Below the pieces are notes generated by a model. That model did no database searches. It was not told the DNA's origin and saw only the letters and a list, made by a program, of their open reading frames with translations. The position numbers and the translations under genes are program-made. Shown in pieces: positions 19,441 to 27,769 of a stretch of 37,587 nt of DNA (its first letter is position 1; each line of letters starts with the position of its first letter). Source of the DNA: a virus. The stretch is taken from positions 1 to 37,587 of the IMG/VR virus record IMGVR_UViG_3300050120_000149. One strand, 5' to 3'.

Positions 19441-21548
19441 TTAATCGTGCGAGCGTTCGTGACCAAATCGCCCCAAGAGCGCACGCAATCCTCGCGATGG
19501 TCGGCATTACCGTACCAGATGGCTACCAGCACAGTCTCTTGCCGAACTGGCGTGGCATCCCGTTTGAAACGTGGGTCGATCTTCACGACAACAAGTACGA
19601 ACTTTATACCGAACTGCTCACCATCTGCGAGTCGGACTTCCCGACGTGGTGCGCGCTCTTAGCCCGGATCGTTGGTAAGGGCGGTGGCGGTACCCATCCC
19701 TACATCTTCAACAACTCGCAGCGGTACCTCTGGAACCGCTTCTCCGACCGTATTCAGAACAAGCGCGTGCTGAAGATCATCATTCTCAAAGCGCGCCAAA
19801 TCGGTATCACCACGTTCATGTCCGCATGGCAATACTGGCAGCTATGGCGGCAGGCGAACATTCAAACGCTTATGCTCGGCAATCAAGAGAAGTTGACTGG
19901 GCGCATCACGCAGATGTTCCGTATCTTTCACGATGAGCTACCTGACGTTGGCGATATGAAGCCACGGCTGCGGCAAGACACGAAATTAAAAACCGCCCGC
20001 GTACCAAAGGGCGAAATCTACATGACGTTTCGAGGAGAACTTTCATGGAACAGTTGGGGAATTACGGGTTCCGCTCGCAACGTCGATCAACGTGGGTTTC
20101 AAGGGACGCACTTCTCGGGCTCCGAGGCAGCATTCTGGCCGAAGCTGAACGACTTGAAGGACGCCCTCTTACCCCAGCTACCGCCGCCGTCCTCACCGAA
20201 GTATCTCGAATGCTCCGTTATTTTCGAGAGCAGCCCCCAAGGTCAGAATGAGTTCTGGCAACTCTACATGTTGGGGAAGGACCCGAAGTCTGAGTGGGAG
20301 TCGGTGTTCATCCCCTGGTTCATGCAGGACGACGAGTATTCGATGCTCGTGCCCGACAACTGGAAGATGGACGCGGACGACCGAGACATACAAGCCAAGC
20401 TGACCAAAGAGCGCAAGAAGTACGATGGCCAGCCGATTACCAGAGGGCAGATGTATTGGCGTTACTTCACTCTGCTCAATGAGTATGATGGCAACGTCGA
20501 TGGGTTCGATGCCGAGTACGCCAGCGATGACGTAACGTGCTTCATGATGTCGGATAACATGCTCTTTCAGCGAGACATGAAGTATCTGCACTCATGCGTT
20601 ACCGCCGCGGAAGAAGAAGCACCAAGCCTGCTTGCTGACGCTGGGTTCAAGTCCGAGAAGCAAGCCGTGGGTGAGTTCTCGTTCGAGCCGTTGGAAAACC
20701 CGTTTAAGGGCATTGGCTGGATGAAGGCGCAGAAGCCGAAGTTCAAATACGAGAAGCGCGGAAATGTTACGATTTGGGAGCCGCCGCAAGACGGCCACAT
20801 CTATCTTCTCGGTGCGGACGGCTCGGGTGGCGAGAACAACCGCGATGGTGCGTGCGCGCATGTAGCGTGCGTGAACTGCGGGCGGCAAGCGGCTGAGTTT
20901 TGGGATAACACTGTGGGCCCTGAGGAGTTCACCGATAACTTTTATCACCTCGCGCTGATGTATAACGAAGCCCTCTGCAACCCGGAAATCAACTATCTCG
21001 GCACGATCATTCTCAAGCGGCTCATGACCGGCTGGGGCTACGGCAATGTCGCGCGTGAGGAGAAGTGGGATGAAATCTCGCTCAAGAAAAACAAGTACGG
21101 CTTCAGCACGACTCGGCAAACGAAGCCGGTACTCATTTCCTCCGGTGTCTCGATGATTAAAGAGCGGCATTACAAGATCAGCGGACGAGACATGCTAAGT
21201 GAACTCTCGACCTTTCAGTTCGACGGCCTCAATAGCTTCGGCGATGAGATGTTCTCCGCGCAGCATCATAAACGAGACGATCGTGTGATTGCGTATTGCC
21301 TAGCGATGTACGCCGTACGGCAGTCGCCGAAGCTGTTCTCGACGATTGCAACGCATCAGCACGCCATGCCGAGTGCGGTGGAGTTGCGGATTAACGCCAG
21401 TCCGATTATGCCCGCTTCATCGAAGTTGCCGAAAGACTTCTTGGATCAGGTTCCTGAGGCGATGAAGAATATCTTCGATCCTGGTGGCGTTGAGAGCCAG
21501 GGGATTCCGGCAAACCCTATGCGTGGATACTTGACGGGGTGGCGCTAA
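19437..21548 (+). CDS. Large terminase subunit (TerL)
   Basis: A 703-residue packaging motor. The ATPase Walker A-like loop is IIILKARQIGITTFMSAWQY (Lys118-Thr125), with FNNSQRYLWNRFSDR before it as the adenine/substrate region. The C-terminal nuclease is suggested by YLLGADGSGGENNRDGACAH (Asp-rich metal site). It cuts concatemers and pumps DNA through the portal. It begins in an ATGA overlap with the ThDP gene. Length is usual for podoviral and related large terminases. Confidence 0.88.
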   Translation: MINRASVRDQIAPRAHAILAMVGITVPDGYQHSLLPNWRGIPFETWVDLHDNKYELYTELLTICESDFPTWCALLARIVGKGGGGTHPYIFNNSQRYLWNRFSDRIQNKRVLKIIILKARQIGITTFMSAWQYWQLWRQANIQTLMLGNQEKLTGRITQMFRIFHDELPDVGDMKPRLRQDTKLKTARVPKGEIYMTFRGELSWNSWGITGSARNVDQRGFQGTHFSGSEAAFWPKLNDLKDALLPQLPPPSSPKYLECSVIFESSPQGQNEFWQLYMLGKDPKSEWESVFIPWFMQDDEYSMLVPDNWKMDADDRDIQAKLTKERKKYDGQPITRGQMYWRYFTLLNEYDGNVDGFDAEYASDDVTCFMMSDNMLFQRDMKYLHSCVTAAEEEAPSLLADAGFKSEKQAVGEFSFEPLENPFKGIGWMKAQKPKFKYEKRGNVTIWEPPQDGHIYLLGADGSGGENNRDGACAHVACVNCGRQAAEFWDNTVGPEEFTDNFYHLALMYNEALCNPEINYLGTIILKRLMTGWGYGNVAREEKWDEISLKKNKYGFSTTRQTKPVLISSGVSMIKERHYKISGRDMLSELSTFQFDGLNSFGDEMFSAQHHKRDDRVIAYCLAMYAVRQSPKLFSTIATHQHAMPSAVELRINASPIMPASSKLPKDFLDQVPEAMKNIFDPGGVESQGIPANPMRGYLTGWR

Positions 21549-21691
21549 TGCCGATGAAGTCGAAGGCGCAGAGGGGGTATCTATGGGCAAACAATCCGAA
21601 GGTAGCAAGAGAGTTCGAGGACGCGACGCCAAGAGGCAAAAAGCTGCCCAGAAAAGTGAAGCGCAAAAAGTCATCAGGACGAAAGAAGTAA
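21548..21691 (+). CDS. Small basic phage protein, 47 residues
   Basis: The product starts MPMKSKAQRGYLWANNPKVA and continues REFEDATPRGKKLP, ending in a Lys/Arg-rich tail. The pattern K-S-K-A-Q-R ... P-x-V-A-R-E-F-E-x-x-T-P-x-G-x-x-L-P is a common small phage protein of unknown role, often near terminase or portal genes. Start in TAATG. It is favoured over the competing frame from 21583. The highly basic tail suggests DNA contact. Confidence 0.7.
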   Translation: MPMKSKAQRGYLWANNPKVAREFEDATPRGKKLPRKVKRKKSSGRKK

Positions 21692-21693
21692 CG

Positions 21694-21906
21694 ATGGAAG
21701 CGATTGCGCTCCTGCTCGAAGATTTAGCCGAGAACTCCTCGACCGATATTCATTCCGAGTGGTTCTTCGCTGCTGCCGACCTTGTGCGGAAGTGCATTCT
21801 CGAACTGGTAGAAGCGAACCAGGACCAAGAGGCGATTCAGTCGTTGCTTTCGATGCAGCACGAAATAGCGATGCTGTCGCTAAAAGACGTTGTGGAGAAG
21901 TTTTGA
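21694..21906 (+). CDS. Small helical acidic protein
   Basis: A 70-residue product starting MEAIALLLEDLAENSSTDIH and ending LSLKDVVEKF. Almost fully helical, acidic and Leu-rich. The ATG at 21694, 2 bases after the preceding stop, is preferred to an upstream ATG in the same frame that would overlie the basic 47-residue gene. Its 3' end carries the strong GGAGAAG ribosome site for the next gene. Function is unknown. Confidence 0.55.
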   Translation: MEAIALLLEDLAENSSTDIHSEWFFAAADLVRKCILELVEANQDQEAIQSLLSMQHEIAMLSLKDVVEKF

Positions 21907-22502
21907 AGGTTGCGCTTTGCACCTGGGACACGGAAGACTATGCCGACCTCGCAGCCGTCTCGCAGCCCGGCAAAGAAGAATACTGCGCGAGATACAATTA
22001 CGAGTTCGTTCACGATCAGCGCAAGCTTGTGGACTCGCTTGGCTTCGAGCGCATCGAACTTGTCCACCATTTGCTCGGCACATATGATTGCGTCGTCTCT
22101 ATCGATACGGATGCAATGGTAATGAACCACACCCTACGCGCCGACCGATTCCCGAACACCGGGATTACGATTGCCGAGGACTTGTTCGGTATTAATGACG
22201 GCGTGTTCATCGCGCACAATAATTCGCTGACCATGCAGTTCTTGACCGTGTTGCTGATGAATCGGACGTCTGGCAACTCGCAGCAAGTGTTCACGCATTT
22301 TGCCGCGATGGACTTGTATAAGCCGATCATCAATAAGGTGCCGCAGCGGGAAATCAATTCGTTTCGGAACCATTTGTATGGGCGACCGGGGTGGTTCACC
22401 GGGAATTACGTTCCGGGGGACTGGGTTTGCCAATGGCCCGGTATTTCCAAAGCGGATCGGATTCCGCTCATGACCAAAGCACTCGATGAGGTAATACGTT
22501 GA
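21903..22502 (+). CDS. Glycosyltransferase with DxD motif (GT34-like)
   Basis: A 199-residue product with a TTG start preceded by GGAGAAG. The sequence KVALCTWDTEDYADLAAVSQ, then KEEYCARYNYEFVHD and YDCVVSIDTDAMVMN, follows the pattern of galactosyl/mannosyltransferases of the GMA12/MNN10 type: a 'Y-A-x-x-x-x-Y' region and a D-T-D metal-nucleotide site (68-70). GT-A fold expected, retaining. With the sugar genes upstream it probably transfers a hexose to a host or virion glycan. Family rank is by motif only. Confidence 0.68.
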   Translation: MKVALCTWDTEDYADLAAVSQPGKEEYCARYNYEFVHDQRKLVDSLGFERIELVHHLLGTYDCVVSIDTDAMVMNHTLRADRFPNTGITIAEDLFGINDGVFIAHNNSLTMQFLTVLLMNRTSGNSQQVFTHFAAMDLYKPIINKVPQREINSFRNHLYGRPGWFTGNYVPGDWVCQWPGISKADRIPLMTKALDEVIR

Positions 22503-23497
22503 AAGATCGTCCGGTTAAGGTCATCTCGTGCATCTTCGGCGGCATGGGGGACCACCTGCTCCTCTCGACGCTTCCGCGCCGGTTTGATGAGTATCGCGGT
22601 GAGGACGCGCCCGAAGGCTACGACGTGTATATGCACGACGGCGTGCTAGCGCCGTTCCGTAACTCGGAAATCAAAGCCCTGATAATGCGCAACCCGCACA
22701 TCAAAGGCTTCAGCACGCGCCCGCCAAATGCGGGCCACGGCGTGTATGTCGATCTTTGGGGCCGGTTCTGCTGGGAGACACGCCTACGCAATGCCAACCC
22801 CATTGCTCTGATGGAAGAAGTGAACGGTCTCCCGCCGCCGTATTCGCATGGTCCTGAGATTTACCCCGAACTCGTCCCGGTGAATACGAATGATAGCGTT
22901 ATTCTTATCGACCCGTATAGTTCGTCGATGCCGTTTACTCAGGATTCGGTCGGTCCGTGGGTCGAGTTTTACCAGGGACACTACCCCGGCAAAACCTTTC
23001 ATGTGGTGGAGACACCTGGGTATGCGGCCATGCACCGCTCGCTCTTTGGCTTTCCGAAGATCGAAGCCAAGTCTCTCACCGAATACATCGGACTCCTCCG
23101 GTCTACTCACGCCTTCTTTGGCGTTGAGTCAGGCGGCCAGATGCTCGCTGCTGCCGTGAAGACCAGCATCCGGCCCGAACTGAAGGTTCACGCGCTATTC
23201 TCCACGCGCGGCTACAACCAGAAGTTCTATCGGCTGCACGAGTCGGTCGTGCAGACGGACGTATCCGGGTTCGTGATTCAGAACGACTTCGCGGTCGATC
23301 CTGGGCAGTTGGGATACCGTCACATCGTTGAGACGGGGAACTTCGCTGCGCAGACCAACGCAGCGGAGGCCGCCGTGCCGGAGAAGCCGCTGCAAGCGGC
23401 AGACCTCATTGCCGTGCCGAACTCGCCGCAGCACATTCAGAAGTACGCAGACCCAATTGGTGATGGGTTCCCAATGCCAAGTGAGGCATCGATGTAA
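22499..23497 (+). CDS. Glycosyltransferase GT9/heptosyltransferase-like (putative)
   Basis: A 332-residue product with a TTG start in TTGA. The start VKVISCIFGGMGDHLLLSTL has the G-G-x-G-D-x-L-x-x-S-T-L signature of ADP-heptose:LPS heptosyltransferases. A second domain has HAFFGVESGGQMLAAAVKTS, similar to the sugar-nucleotide binding loop of GT-B enzymes. The C-terminal ~60 residues are unusual and Pro-rich. It forms a unit with the preceding transferase. An LPS-modifying or phage-glycan role is inferred. Confidence 0.6.
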   Translation: MKDRPVKVISCIFGGMGDHLLLSTLPRRFDEYRGEDAPEGYDVYMHDGVLAPFRNSEIKALIMRNPHIKGFSTRPPNAGHGVYVDLWGRFCWETRLRNANPIALMEEVNGLPPPYSHGPEIYPELVPVNTNDSVILIDPYSSSMPFTQDSVGPWVEFYQGHYPGKTFHVVETPGYAAMHRSLFGFPKIEAKSLTEYIGLLRSTHAFFGVESGGQMLAAAVKTSIRPELKVHALFSTRGYNQKFYRLHESVVQTDVSGFVIQNDFAVDPGQLGYRHIVETGNFAAQTNAAEAAVPEKPLQAADLIAVPNSPQHIQKYADPIGDGFPMPSEASM

Positions 23498-23688
23498 TGA
23501 CGGAGGCAACTATTGTGGTCGGAACAGTTGAGGGCAACGTGTTCATCGACTTCCGTCCCGATCAGCATGTGAAGAAGGGCGAAAGCCACTACGTCACACC
23601 CGCAAAGGCGCGCATCTTGGCCGAATCGTTAAATCGCTGTGCGGATAAAGTCGATTCGGCTTTTCCTACGGGGTGGAAACATGGCTAG
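23497..23688 (+). CDS. Hypothetical protein, 63 residues
   Basis: The product starts MTEATIVVGTVEGNVFIDFR and ends PTGWKHG. Beta-rich first half, then a helix (AKARILAESLNRCADKV). The layout resembles small phage proteins that end in a helix after a beta sheet. It shares an A (TAATG) with the previous stop and overlaps the next start by 8 bases. Function is unknown. Confidence 0.55.
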   Translation: MTEATIVVGTVEGNVFIDFRPDQHVKKGESHYVTPAKARILAESLNRCADKVDSAFPTGWKHG

Positions 23689-24118
23689 GTACGCATACGT
23701 CTGCCCGAATTGCGAGGAAGTCGGCACGATCCAGCACCCGATGAACGAGTCGGTATTCGTCGTTCACGAAGGTTGCTTCGTGCCGTGCGAGCGGTATCTC
23801 ACGGCGGACACGATCTTCCAGACGCAAGAAGACCGCCGTCACATGCGGGGTGAGGGCAAGAGCCACGCCACGGGTCAGCCATACGCGCAGAGTCGGCGCG
23901 AGGAGCGGGTGATTGAGAAGGCCGGGAACTTTGAGTTCATCGGCAAGTCCGAGATGCCCGAACAATGGAAGGCTCTCCGAGAGCACGCCCAATATGTTAA
24001 GCAAGGCGGGACCCCGCTTGCGCCGAACGTCTTAAACCCTCCGCCCGATCCTCGGGTGGAACCCGGAACCATCTTGAAGATGATGGATAAGAAAGGGCTC
24101 AGGTTCGGCTGTAGATGA
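23681..24118 (+). CDS. Zinc-ribbon (FmdB-like) protein
   Basis: A 145-residue product starting MARYAYVCPNCEEVGTIQHP, with a second pair GCFVPCERYL, so a four-Cys zinc ribbon like FmdB regulators sits at the N-terminus. The rest is polar (EGKSHATGQPYAQSRREERV) and ends LRFGCR. Many tailed phages carry such a protein between terminase and portal; the role is unproven. The start at 23681 is preferred to 23639 because the Cys motif begins right after it. Confidence 0.65.
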   Translation: MARYAYVCPNCEEVGTIQHPMNESVFVVHEGCFVPCERYLTADTIFQTQEDRRHMRGEGKSHATGQPYAQSRREERVIEKAGNFEFIGKSEMPEQWKALREHAQYVKQGGTPLAPNVLNPPPDPRVEPGTILKMMDKKGLRFGCR

Positions 24119-24666
24119 GCACAGACCCGATGCAAGCGGCTCTTGGCGCGATGCCCAAAGCGATGGAACAGGTTGCTGCGAATAATCCCGAGCCGACACC
24201 GCAGACGACGCCTCCGCCGTGGACCGCCGACACGGGTTTTCAGAAGTATATGAGCCAGTACGGCAAGGGCTGGGACCCGTTAGACAAGTCGGGCATCTCG
24301 GGCGGGTATCGGCTTTACCGGGCGTATAAGCTTGGGATCAAGCCGGACGCGGCCGGGCATTTGCCAGATCATGGTCCGAATAATGAGCCGCTGAAGACGT
24401 ATGCTGATACGAACACAGTGACCAAGGGCGTTGATAACCTCACGGGATACCAAGTGGCTCCCCCGACGTACACGGGTCCGTTAACGGAAGCGATTATCAA
24501 AAACGCTCACAAGTACGTTACGGCTGGAACGGCAACGCGGCCTGGCGGCCCGGGCGGCTGGGATGACGTGCCAACGGGCAAAAGCGCGCCCGCGAAGAAG
24601 GCACCGCAGGGCTGGAGTGTCCCGCCTGATCCAGCCTCTCAGTATGAGAAGAAGTACGGTTATTGA
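24115..24666 (+). CDS. Pro-rich hypothetical protein upstream of portal
   Basis: A 183-residue product starting MSTDPMQAALGAMPKAMEQV. Pro/Thr-rich segments (NNPEPTPQTTPPPW; GGPGGWDDVPTGKSAPAKKA) flank a folded-looking middle (FQKYMSQYGKGWDPLDKSG; YRLYRAYKLGIKP). It resembles lysozyme-like or virion-linker proteins in composition only. It overlaps the portal start by 1 base. Virion protein is a reasonable guess. Confidence 0.5.
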   Translation: MSTDPMQAALGAMPKAMEQVAANNPEPTPQTTPPPWTADTGFQKYMSQYGKGWDPLDKSGISGGYRLYRAYKLGIKPDAAGHLPDHGPNNEPLKTYADTNTVTKGVDNLTGYQVAPPTYTGPLTEAIIKNAHKYVTAGTATRPGGPGGWDDVPTGKSAPAKKAPQGWSVPPDPASQYEKKYGY

Positions 24667-26690
24667 TGAGCACTTTCGAGGAAGCCGTAGCCGAGGCGCG
24701 TCCGCGCAATGGCAAAGCCACGCCCTCGAACGGTAAGACGAAGAACGAAAAAGCCGATACCGGGATGCCGACCGATCCCGACTGGCAAGCCGCGCTCGCC
24801 GAAAAGGTCTGCTCGTATATCCGCCTCTGGGACTCCGAGGAGGACGTAAGACGCCGCTCCGACCGCGAGGGCGCAAACGCCTACTACTCGCGCCATTGGC
24901 AAATCGCCGTCCCACGCAATCGTGCGGCTATCACTTGCAACATCATCAAGCCGCTGGTGGACCACTCCATCGCGATCATGACGAAGCAGCAGCCGACCTG
25001 GGTCGTTACCCCGAGTGCCGAGGGCGACATTCAAGGCTCGCGCAACATGCGCCGGATTCTCATGCGCCAATTCGACGATGACGATATGCTCATCAAGAGC
25101 CGCCAGGCGCTCCGGTGGGCGAAGACGACTCGAACCTGTGCGGCCAAGACGTTCTGGGACCCGACGCTCAAGGGCAGCATCGGGGACGTAACGACCGACA
25201 TCATCCCACCTTTCCGATGCATTTTCGACAACCGCACACGGTTCCCGAATCGGATGCAGTTTATCGGCGACCGAGCGGTGATGACTCGCACGCGTGCGAT
25301 GCAACTCTACAAGCGGTCAGCCTCGAAGTTCATCGAGGCAGGGCAACTCACGGGCGGTACGATCTTCGGCACCGGCACGGCGGCAAGCCCGGCCGGCACG
25401 CAGTTTAGCGGTGGTCCTACCGGCGTTGACTCTGCGCCCTTTGGCGGCACGAGCGCGGGTGGCACGATTGTCAACGGCTCCCCGGTCGTCACGGCCTTTA
25501 CAGGCCGAAGTGCGACCGATGCAGGCCACGAGTTTGAAGTCGAAATTATCGAGATGTACCACAAGGACCCGACGCTGGTGCCGAAGCGCGTAGCGGTCAA
25601 AGATGAGTTCGGGCAAGAGGTCAAGCGGATTGCGCGCGATGAGGAAACGAACGCGCCGATGTTTACGCAAGACGGTGAGTTTGATGAGATTCTCGGTGAG
25701 CCGGGATTCAAGCTTGTAAAAGAGACGCAGACCGAACTCAAGGACATGCCGAAGTATCCGTTTTGGCGGCGTACCACATTACTGATGCCGGACCGTGAGG
25801 TAGTTGATGACCGAGCGTGGGACGCTCCTCAGCCGTATTCTCTGCTCTCCGATAACGAGCCGTTGGAAGGCGCGGTTGGTAAGGGTACTGCTCTGGACTG
25901 CATCGACATTCAAGCGTCCACGAATGTGTCTCTGTCCACAATGCTCGATAATTTACGCTTCTCTGCTTATCGGGCTTTCAAGGCATCAAACCAAGCGCAA
26001 ATAGAAAAAGCCAACCTCATCATCTCCCCCGGTGACGTAATCCGCACGGGTAACGATGTATCGCAGTTCGTCGCCTTAGAGTTCCAGGAGATGAGCCAGC
26101 AATGGTTTGGCTGGATCAATCTCGGCATCTCGCTCATGGAGAAAATCTTCGGCCTCGAAGGCATCATGCAGGGCAATGCTAAGGACGCGCCTCGCACGGA
26201 CTCGGCCAAAGGCTTCGACTCCCTCGCGGAAATCGGCGGCTCGCGTATCGTCGAACAAACGCAGCGGTTCTGCGAATGGCTCTCGGACATCGGCGAAAAG
26301 GTCGGCTGGTGGGCGCAACGGGAGTATACCGAAGCGCACGCGATCCAAGTCGAGAACCTCCAGGGCGAATTGACGTACGAACGAGCGAGTTCGCCGCAGT
26401 TGGCCGGCACCTACGACTACAAGGTTCGGATCGGCTCGACGCTGGCTTGGAACGATTCCGCCGTCCGCGGGCGCATCATTGAGGACTACCAGCTTGGCCT
26501 ACGCGATAAGGTCAACGTATGGCAGCAGCCTGCTATGGGCATTGATGATGTGGATGGGATCAAACAGCGGATCGAGACGGAGAACCCGATGCTCGGGCTT
26601 GCACCGCCGCCAAGAAGTCGTCAGCAAATGCCGCAACAAGGGAAGAAGGCACCCAAGCCCAAGTCCGGGGCCACCGGGCAATTCCATTAA
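24666..26690 (+). CDS. Portal protein, P22 gp1-like
   Basis: A 674-residue protein, the size of podoviral portals. N-terminal helices RRRSDREGANAYYSRHWQIA and ITCNIIKPLVDHSIAIMTKQ match the clip/wing start. KTFWDPTLKGSIGDVTTDII and FNNRTRF-like IFDNRTRFPN fit the wing region. The C-terminal region is Gln/Pro-rich (RSRQQMPQQGKK). The portal is the dodecameric channel at one vertex, the docking point for terminase and later connectors. The ATG at 24666 follows the previous gene by overlap of one base; it is followed by two small genes and a terminator. Confidence 0.82.
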   Translation: MSTFEEAVAEARPRNGKATPSNGKTKNEKADTGMPTDPDWQAALAEKVCSYIRLWDSEEDVRRRSDREGANAYYSRHWQIAVPRNRAAITCNIIKPLVDHSIAIMTKQQPTWVVTPSAEGDIQGSRNMRRILMRQFDDDDMLIKSRQALRWAKTTRTCAAKTFWDPTLKGSIGDVTTDIIPPFRCIFDNRTRFPNRMQFIGDRAVMTRTRAMQLYKRSASKFIEAGQLTGGTIFGTGTAASPAGTQFSGGPTGVDSAPFGGTSAGGTIVNGSPVVTAFTGRSATDAGHEFEVEIIEMYHKDPTLVPKRVAVKDEFGQEVKRIARDEETNAPMFTQDGEFDEILGEPGFKLVKETQTELKDMPKYPFWRRTTLLMPDREVVDDRAWDAPQPYSLLSDNEPLEGAVGKGTALDCIDIQASTNVSLSTMLDNLRFSAYRAFKASNQAQIEKANLIISPGDVIRTGNDVSQFVALEFQEMSQQWFGWINLGISLMEKIFGLEGIMQGNAKDAPRTDSAKGFDSLAEIGGSRIVEQTQRFCEWLSDIGEKVGWWAQREYTEAHAIQVENLQGELTYERASSPQLAGTYDYKVRIGSTLAWNDSAVRGRIIEDYQLGLRDKVNVWQQPAMGIDDVDGIKQRIETENPMLGLAPPPRSRQQMPQQGKKAPKPKSGATGQFH

Positions 26691-26702
26691 AAGGGATCTG
26701 AT

Positions 26703-26858
26703 ATGGTTGCTTTAGTCTTGTATATAGTCTTCATGGCGCTTTGGCTCGTTAGCGTCTCGCCATTTCCGAATAATCCGGGAACGCCGTACGGCGGTATCTT
26801 CGCGTGGCTCTCGGTATTGATGCTCGCGTTCGTCGTTCACGCGATCCACTTCTCATGA
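26703..26858 (+). CDS. Two-span membrane miniprotein, 51 residues
   Basis: The product starts MVALVLYIVFMALWLVSVSP and ends AWLSVLMLAFVVHAIHFS. Two hydrophobic segments joined by a Pro/Gly turn (FPNNPGTPYGG) predict a hairpin in the membrane. AAGGGA lies 8 bases before the ATG. The stop overlaps the next start (ATGA). It could be a second holin-like or antiholin peptide, although it is far from the endolysin. Unrecognised family. Confidence 0.6.
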   Translation: MVALVLYIVFMALWLVSVSPFPNNPGTPYGGIFAWLSVLMLAFVVHAIHFS

Positions 26859-27049
26859 ACAACGGCCTCGCGAACTTGGTGATCGGTACGTCTAGCCACG
26901 ATGCGGGCGTTTTAGTAACCCATCTCGTTCGTGGGGTTGAGTTTGGGAAGATTCTCATTACCTACGAAAACGGAAGCCCAACTCGCGTCGAACGCACGGA
27001 ATCCATAAAGGTTGGAACCGTTGCAGGAAACGTTGTCCGGCTAGTTTAA
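26855..27049 (+). CDS. Hypothetical protein, 64 residues
   Basis: The product starts MNNGLANLVIGTSSHDAGVL and ends VGTVAGNVVRLV. Beta-rich, with alternating hydrophobics (LVTHLVRGVEFGKILITYEN). Start in an ATGA overlap with the membrane miniprotein; an earlier in-frame start at 26804 is not needed. It is the last gene before a strong terminator, so it closes a transcription segment. Function is unknown. Confidence 0.55.
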   Translation: MNNGLANLVIGTSSHDAGVLVTHLVRGVEFGKILITYENGSPTRVERTESIKVGTVAGNVVRLV

Positions 27050-27084
27050 CGGGCTCTCTCATAGAGAACTCGGTAGTCCACACG

Positions 27085-27122
27085 GACGCCGTACCCTTCG
27101 GGGGACGGCGTCTTTTCTTTTT
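27085..27122 (+). terminator. Rho-independent terminator with UUCG loop
   Basis: GACGCCGT (27085-27092) and ACGGCGTC (27104-27111) form a perfect 8-bp stem. CCC-TTCG-GGG inside it closes with a stable UUCG tetraloop, followed by TTTTCTTTTT (27112-27121). This is the strongest terminator in the window. It splits the late region between the portal block and the scaffold/capsid block. Confidence 0.9.
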
Positions 27123-27133
27123 GAGGATTCGGA

Positions 27134-27595
27134 TTGTCCAACGCGGCAGGCCCACAAAACCTCCGAGCAGCGTTAGCCACACAGGCACCGCCGAATAATC
27201 CGCGTACCCAAAATGACCGCACGGACCCGCACGAAGAAACGCTACTCGATCAGCAGCGTATCCGGCGAGCGTTCGAGGTCGCGCTTGAGCATCGCCCGGA
27301 CGAACAGGACCCTCTCAAACAGATTTACGGCCCGATGCACGCCGCGATTACGCGGCTCCGGGACGGTACCTCCATCGAAGATGTTACGGATGCTCTTGGC
27401 CTTGCGCTGTTCCAACTGGTCAGCCCGCAAACCAAAAAGCAACTTATGCAACTGCTTTCGCCCCCTCCAGCCCCGGGGATGGGTGCGATGCCAGCCGGAC
27501 CGCCGCAAGGCGTTCCTGGTGGTGCGGGACCGGGTGCATCGGCAGGCGGGCCACCTCCGGGCGGTCCTCCTGTGTCGCCGGGTCCTCCCGGTTAA
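27134..27595 (+). CDS. Hypothetical virion protein with Gly/Pro-rich tail
   Basis: A 153-residue product with a TTG start; GAGG lies 8 bases before it. The middle is helical and charged (QQRIRRAFEVALEHRPDEQD; LRDGTSIEDVTDALGLALFQ). The last ~50 residues are Gly/Pro/Ala low complexity (PGAGPGASAGGPPPGGPP). First gene after the terminator, in the head-gene block. It could assist scaffold or portal assembly; the family is unknown. Confidence 0.5.
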   Translation: MSNAAGPQNLRAALATQAPPNNPRTQNDRTDPHEETLLDQQRIRRAFEVALEHRPDEQDPLKQIYGPMHAAITRLRDGTSIEDVTDALGLALFQLVSPQTKKQLMQLLSPPPAPGMGAMPAGPPQGVPGGAGPGASAGGPPPGGPPVSPGPPG

Positions 27596-27609
27596 CAATA
27601 GGAGACCAT

Positions 27610-27651
27610 ATGCGTCGTCATAAGCGCGGTAAAAAGGGTCGCAAAAAGTAG
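27610..27651 (+). CDS. 13-residue strongly basic micropeptide
   Basis: It encodes MRRHKRGKKGRKK, ten of thirteen residues basic. AGGAG sits at ideal spacing before the ATG, as strong as for the capsid gene. It is far below usual gene-calling size. A polycationic peptide expressed with capsid genes could neutralise DNA in the head or help coat assembly; this is inference. Confidence 0.45.
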   Translation: MRRHKRGKKGRKK

Positions 27652-27657
27652 TCTGAT

Positions 27658-27750
27658 ATGGCAGCAGCCGTACCAGGCGCACGTTTCGTCGGTGGTGGCA
27701 AACGTGTTGGCCCTAAAAAGAAAAAGCGCGGCTCCGGCCGCCGCAAGTAA
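27658..27750 (+). CDS. 30-residue basic micropeptide
   Basis: It encodes MAAAVPGARFVGGGKRVGPK followed by KKKRGSGRRK. A short Ala/Gly/Val head leads into a Lys/Arg tail, much like a histone-tail or protamine fragment. It lies 6 bases after the 13-residue peptide and before the scaffold candidate. The same basic-tail theme recurs at 31027-31158. Probably a capsid-associated DNA-binding peptide; unproven. Confidence 0.45.
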   Translation: MAAAVPGARFVGGGKRVGPKKKKRGSGRRK

Positions 27751-27769
27751 CCCTCTCTAGGAGAACTGG

